Shown here piece after piece: positions 60,308 to 60,498 of a DNA stretch of 60,498 bases (the stretch's first letter is position 1; every line of letters begins with the position of its first letter). The position numbers and the translations under genes are program-made. The notes below the pieces were generated by a model. That model made no database searches. It saw only the letters and a program-made list of their open reading frames with translations, and was not told the origin of the DNA. The stretch comes from Burkholderiales bacterium (GTDB taxonomy: Bacteria; Pseudomonadota; Gammaproteobacteria; Burkholderiales; Burkholderiaceae_C): the NCBI GenBank assembly GCA_003963005.1, contig RXJW01000094.1, forward strand, positions 1-60,498. The letters run 5' to 3'.

Positions 60308-60394
60308 GCGCGGGTGGCGAAATTGGTAGACGCACCAGGTTTAGGTCCTGACGCCTTCACGGGCGTGCCGGTTCGAGTCCGGCCCCGCGCACCA
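60308..60394 (+). tRNA. tRNA-Leu (anticodon UAG)
   Basis: The 7-bp acceptor stem GCGCGGG (60308-60314) pairs with CCCGCGC (60384-60390), followed by A and the encoded CCA (60392-60394). The anticodon loop TTTAGGT (60340-60346), flanked by CAGG/CCTG, reads TAG at 60342-60344. A long variable arm and GGTTCGAGTCC T-arm complete a class II leucine tRNA. It lies 33 bases upstream of tig, an arrangement common in Burkholderiales. It reads CUA and other CUN codons, including the two CTA codons in the leuA leader. Confidence 0.97.
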
Positions 60395-60426
60395 CCACTG
60401 TCCCTTCAACTGTTCCCGAGTCCATC

Positions 60427-60498
60427 ATGGCCGTCACCGTCGAAACCCTCGAAAAGCTGGAACGCCGCATCACCCTGCACGTGGCGGCCGCTGACATC
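60427..60498 (+). CDS. tig: Trigger factor, N-terminal 24 codons (cut by the window edge)
   Basis: The frame starts MAVTVETLEKLERRITLHVA, the typical start of trigger factor, a ribosome-bound chaperone and prolyl isomerase. It runs to the window edge. Its position just after tRNA-Leu supports the call. Confidence 0.85.
   Translation, partial: MAVTVETLEKLERRITLHVAAADI

Overview
The window is very GC-rich, densely packed DNA in which most neighbouring genes overlap by 1-4 bases. Gene content points to a betaproteobacterium of the order Burkholderiales, probably the Roseateles/Rubrivivax/Mitsuaria/Leptothrix group. The grounds are tRNA-Leu followed directly by trigger factor, an hpnCDE squalene locus, pssA followed by leuA, a PEP-CTERM protein, and two GC-rich intergenic repeats of a kind I know from Burkholderiales. 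This placement is inference from gene content, not from a marker-gene search.

Left edge (1-3.5 kb, minus strand): a ribose-phosphate pyrophosphokinase-like gene with a promoter/operator palindrome, followed by a 13-codon ORF resembling the start of nicotinamide phosphoribosyltransferase. Upstream lie an SDR oxidoreductase, an ElaA-type acetyltransferase and a CurA-like NADP-dependent oxidoreductase. Pectin locus (3.6-22.9 kb): the minus strand carries kdgR, pectin methylesterase, ogl, a TogMNAB-like ABC importer and kduD. The plus strand carries a TonB-dependent receptor, a PEP-CTERM protein, a pectate lyase-pectin methylesterase fusion and a CE12-type esterase. A CxxC protein, an alpha/beta hydrolase, a solute-binding protein and kdgK follow. 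Together they give outer-membrane uptake, periplasmic cleavage and de-esterification, inner-membrane import, oligogalacturonate cleavage and conversion to KDPG. kduI and the KDPG aldolase are not in the window. Candidate KdgR boxes lie between kduD and the receptor gene and upstream of kdgK.

23-28 kb: an MFS transporter and an Mla/MCE-type lipid transport operon (MlaE with an N-terminal STAS-like part, MlaF, MlaD, PqiC-like lipoprotein).

28-45 kb is the most unusual region. An ECF sigma factor, its anti-sigma factor, a subtilisin-like protease, an outer-membrane protein, a monoheme lipoprotein and a monoheme cytochrome-porin run without a break into a radical SAM protein, a methyltransferase, an amidohydrolase, a B12-type radical SAM protein, a glycosyltransferase and a flippase. 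Around the end of this array lie a second methyltransferase, a second glycosyltransferase, a nucleotidyltransferase, an HprK-like kinase and a second B12-type radical SAM protein. I read this as an envelope-stress or redox-controlled operon joined to a biosynthetic cluster for an unidentified glycosylated or radical-modified product.

Right part (45-60.5 kb): pssA; a leucine attenuator (leader peptide plus terminator) before two tandem leuA genes of different families; pbpG; an IclR regulator; a TIGR03790-type protein; hpnCDE for squalene synthesis; an RND efflux pair behind a TetR-type operator; tRNA-Leu(UAG); and the start of tig. I saw no insertion sequence, prophage or CRISPR array.
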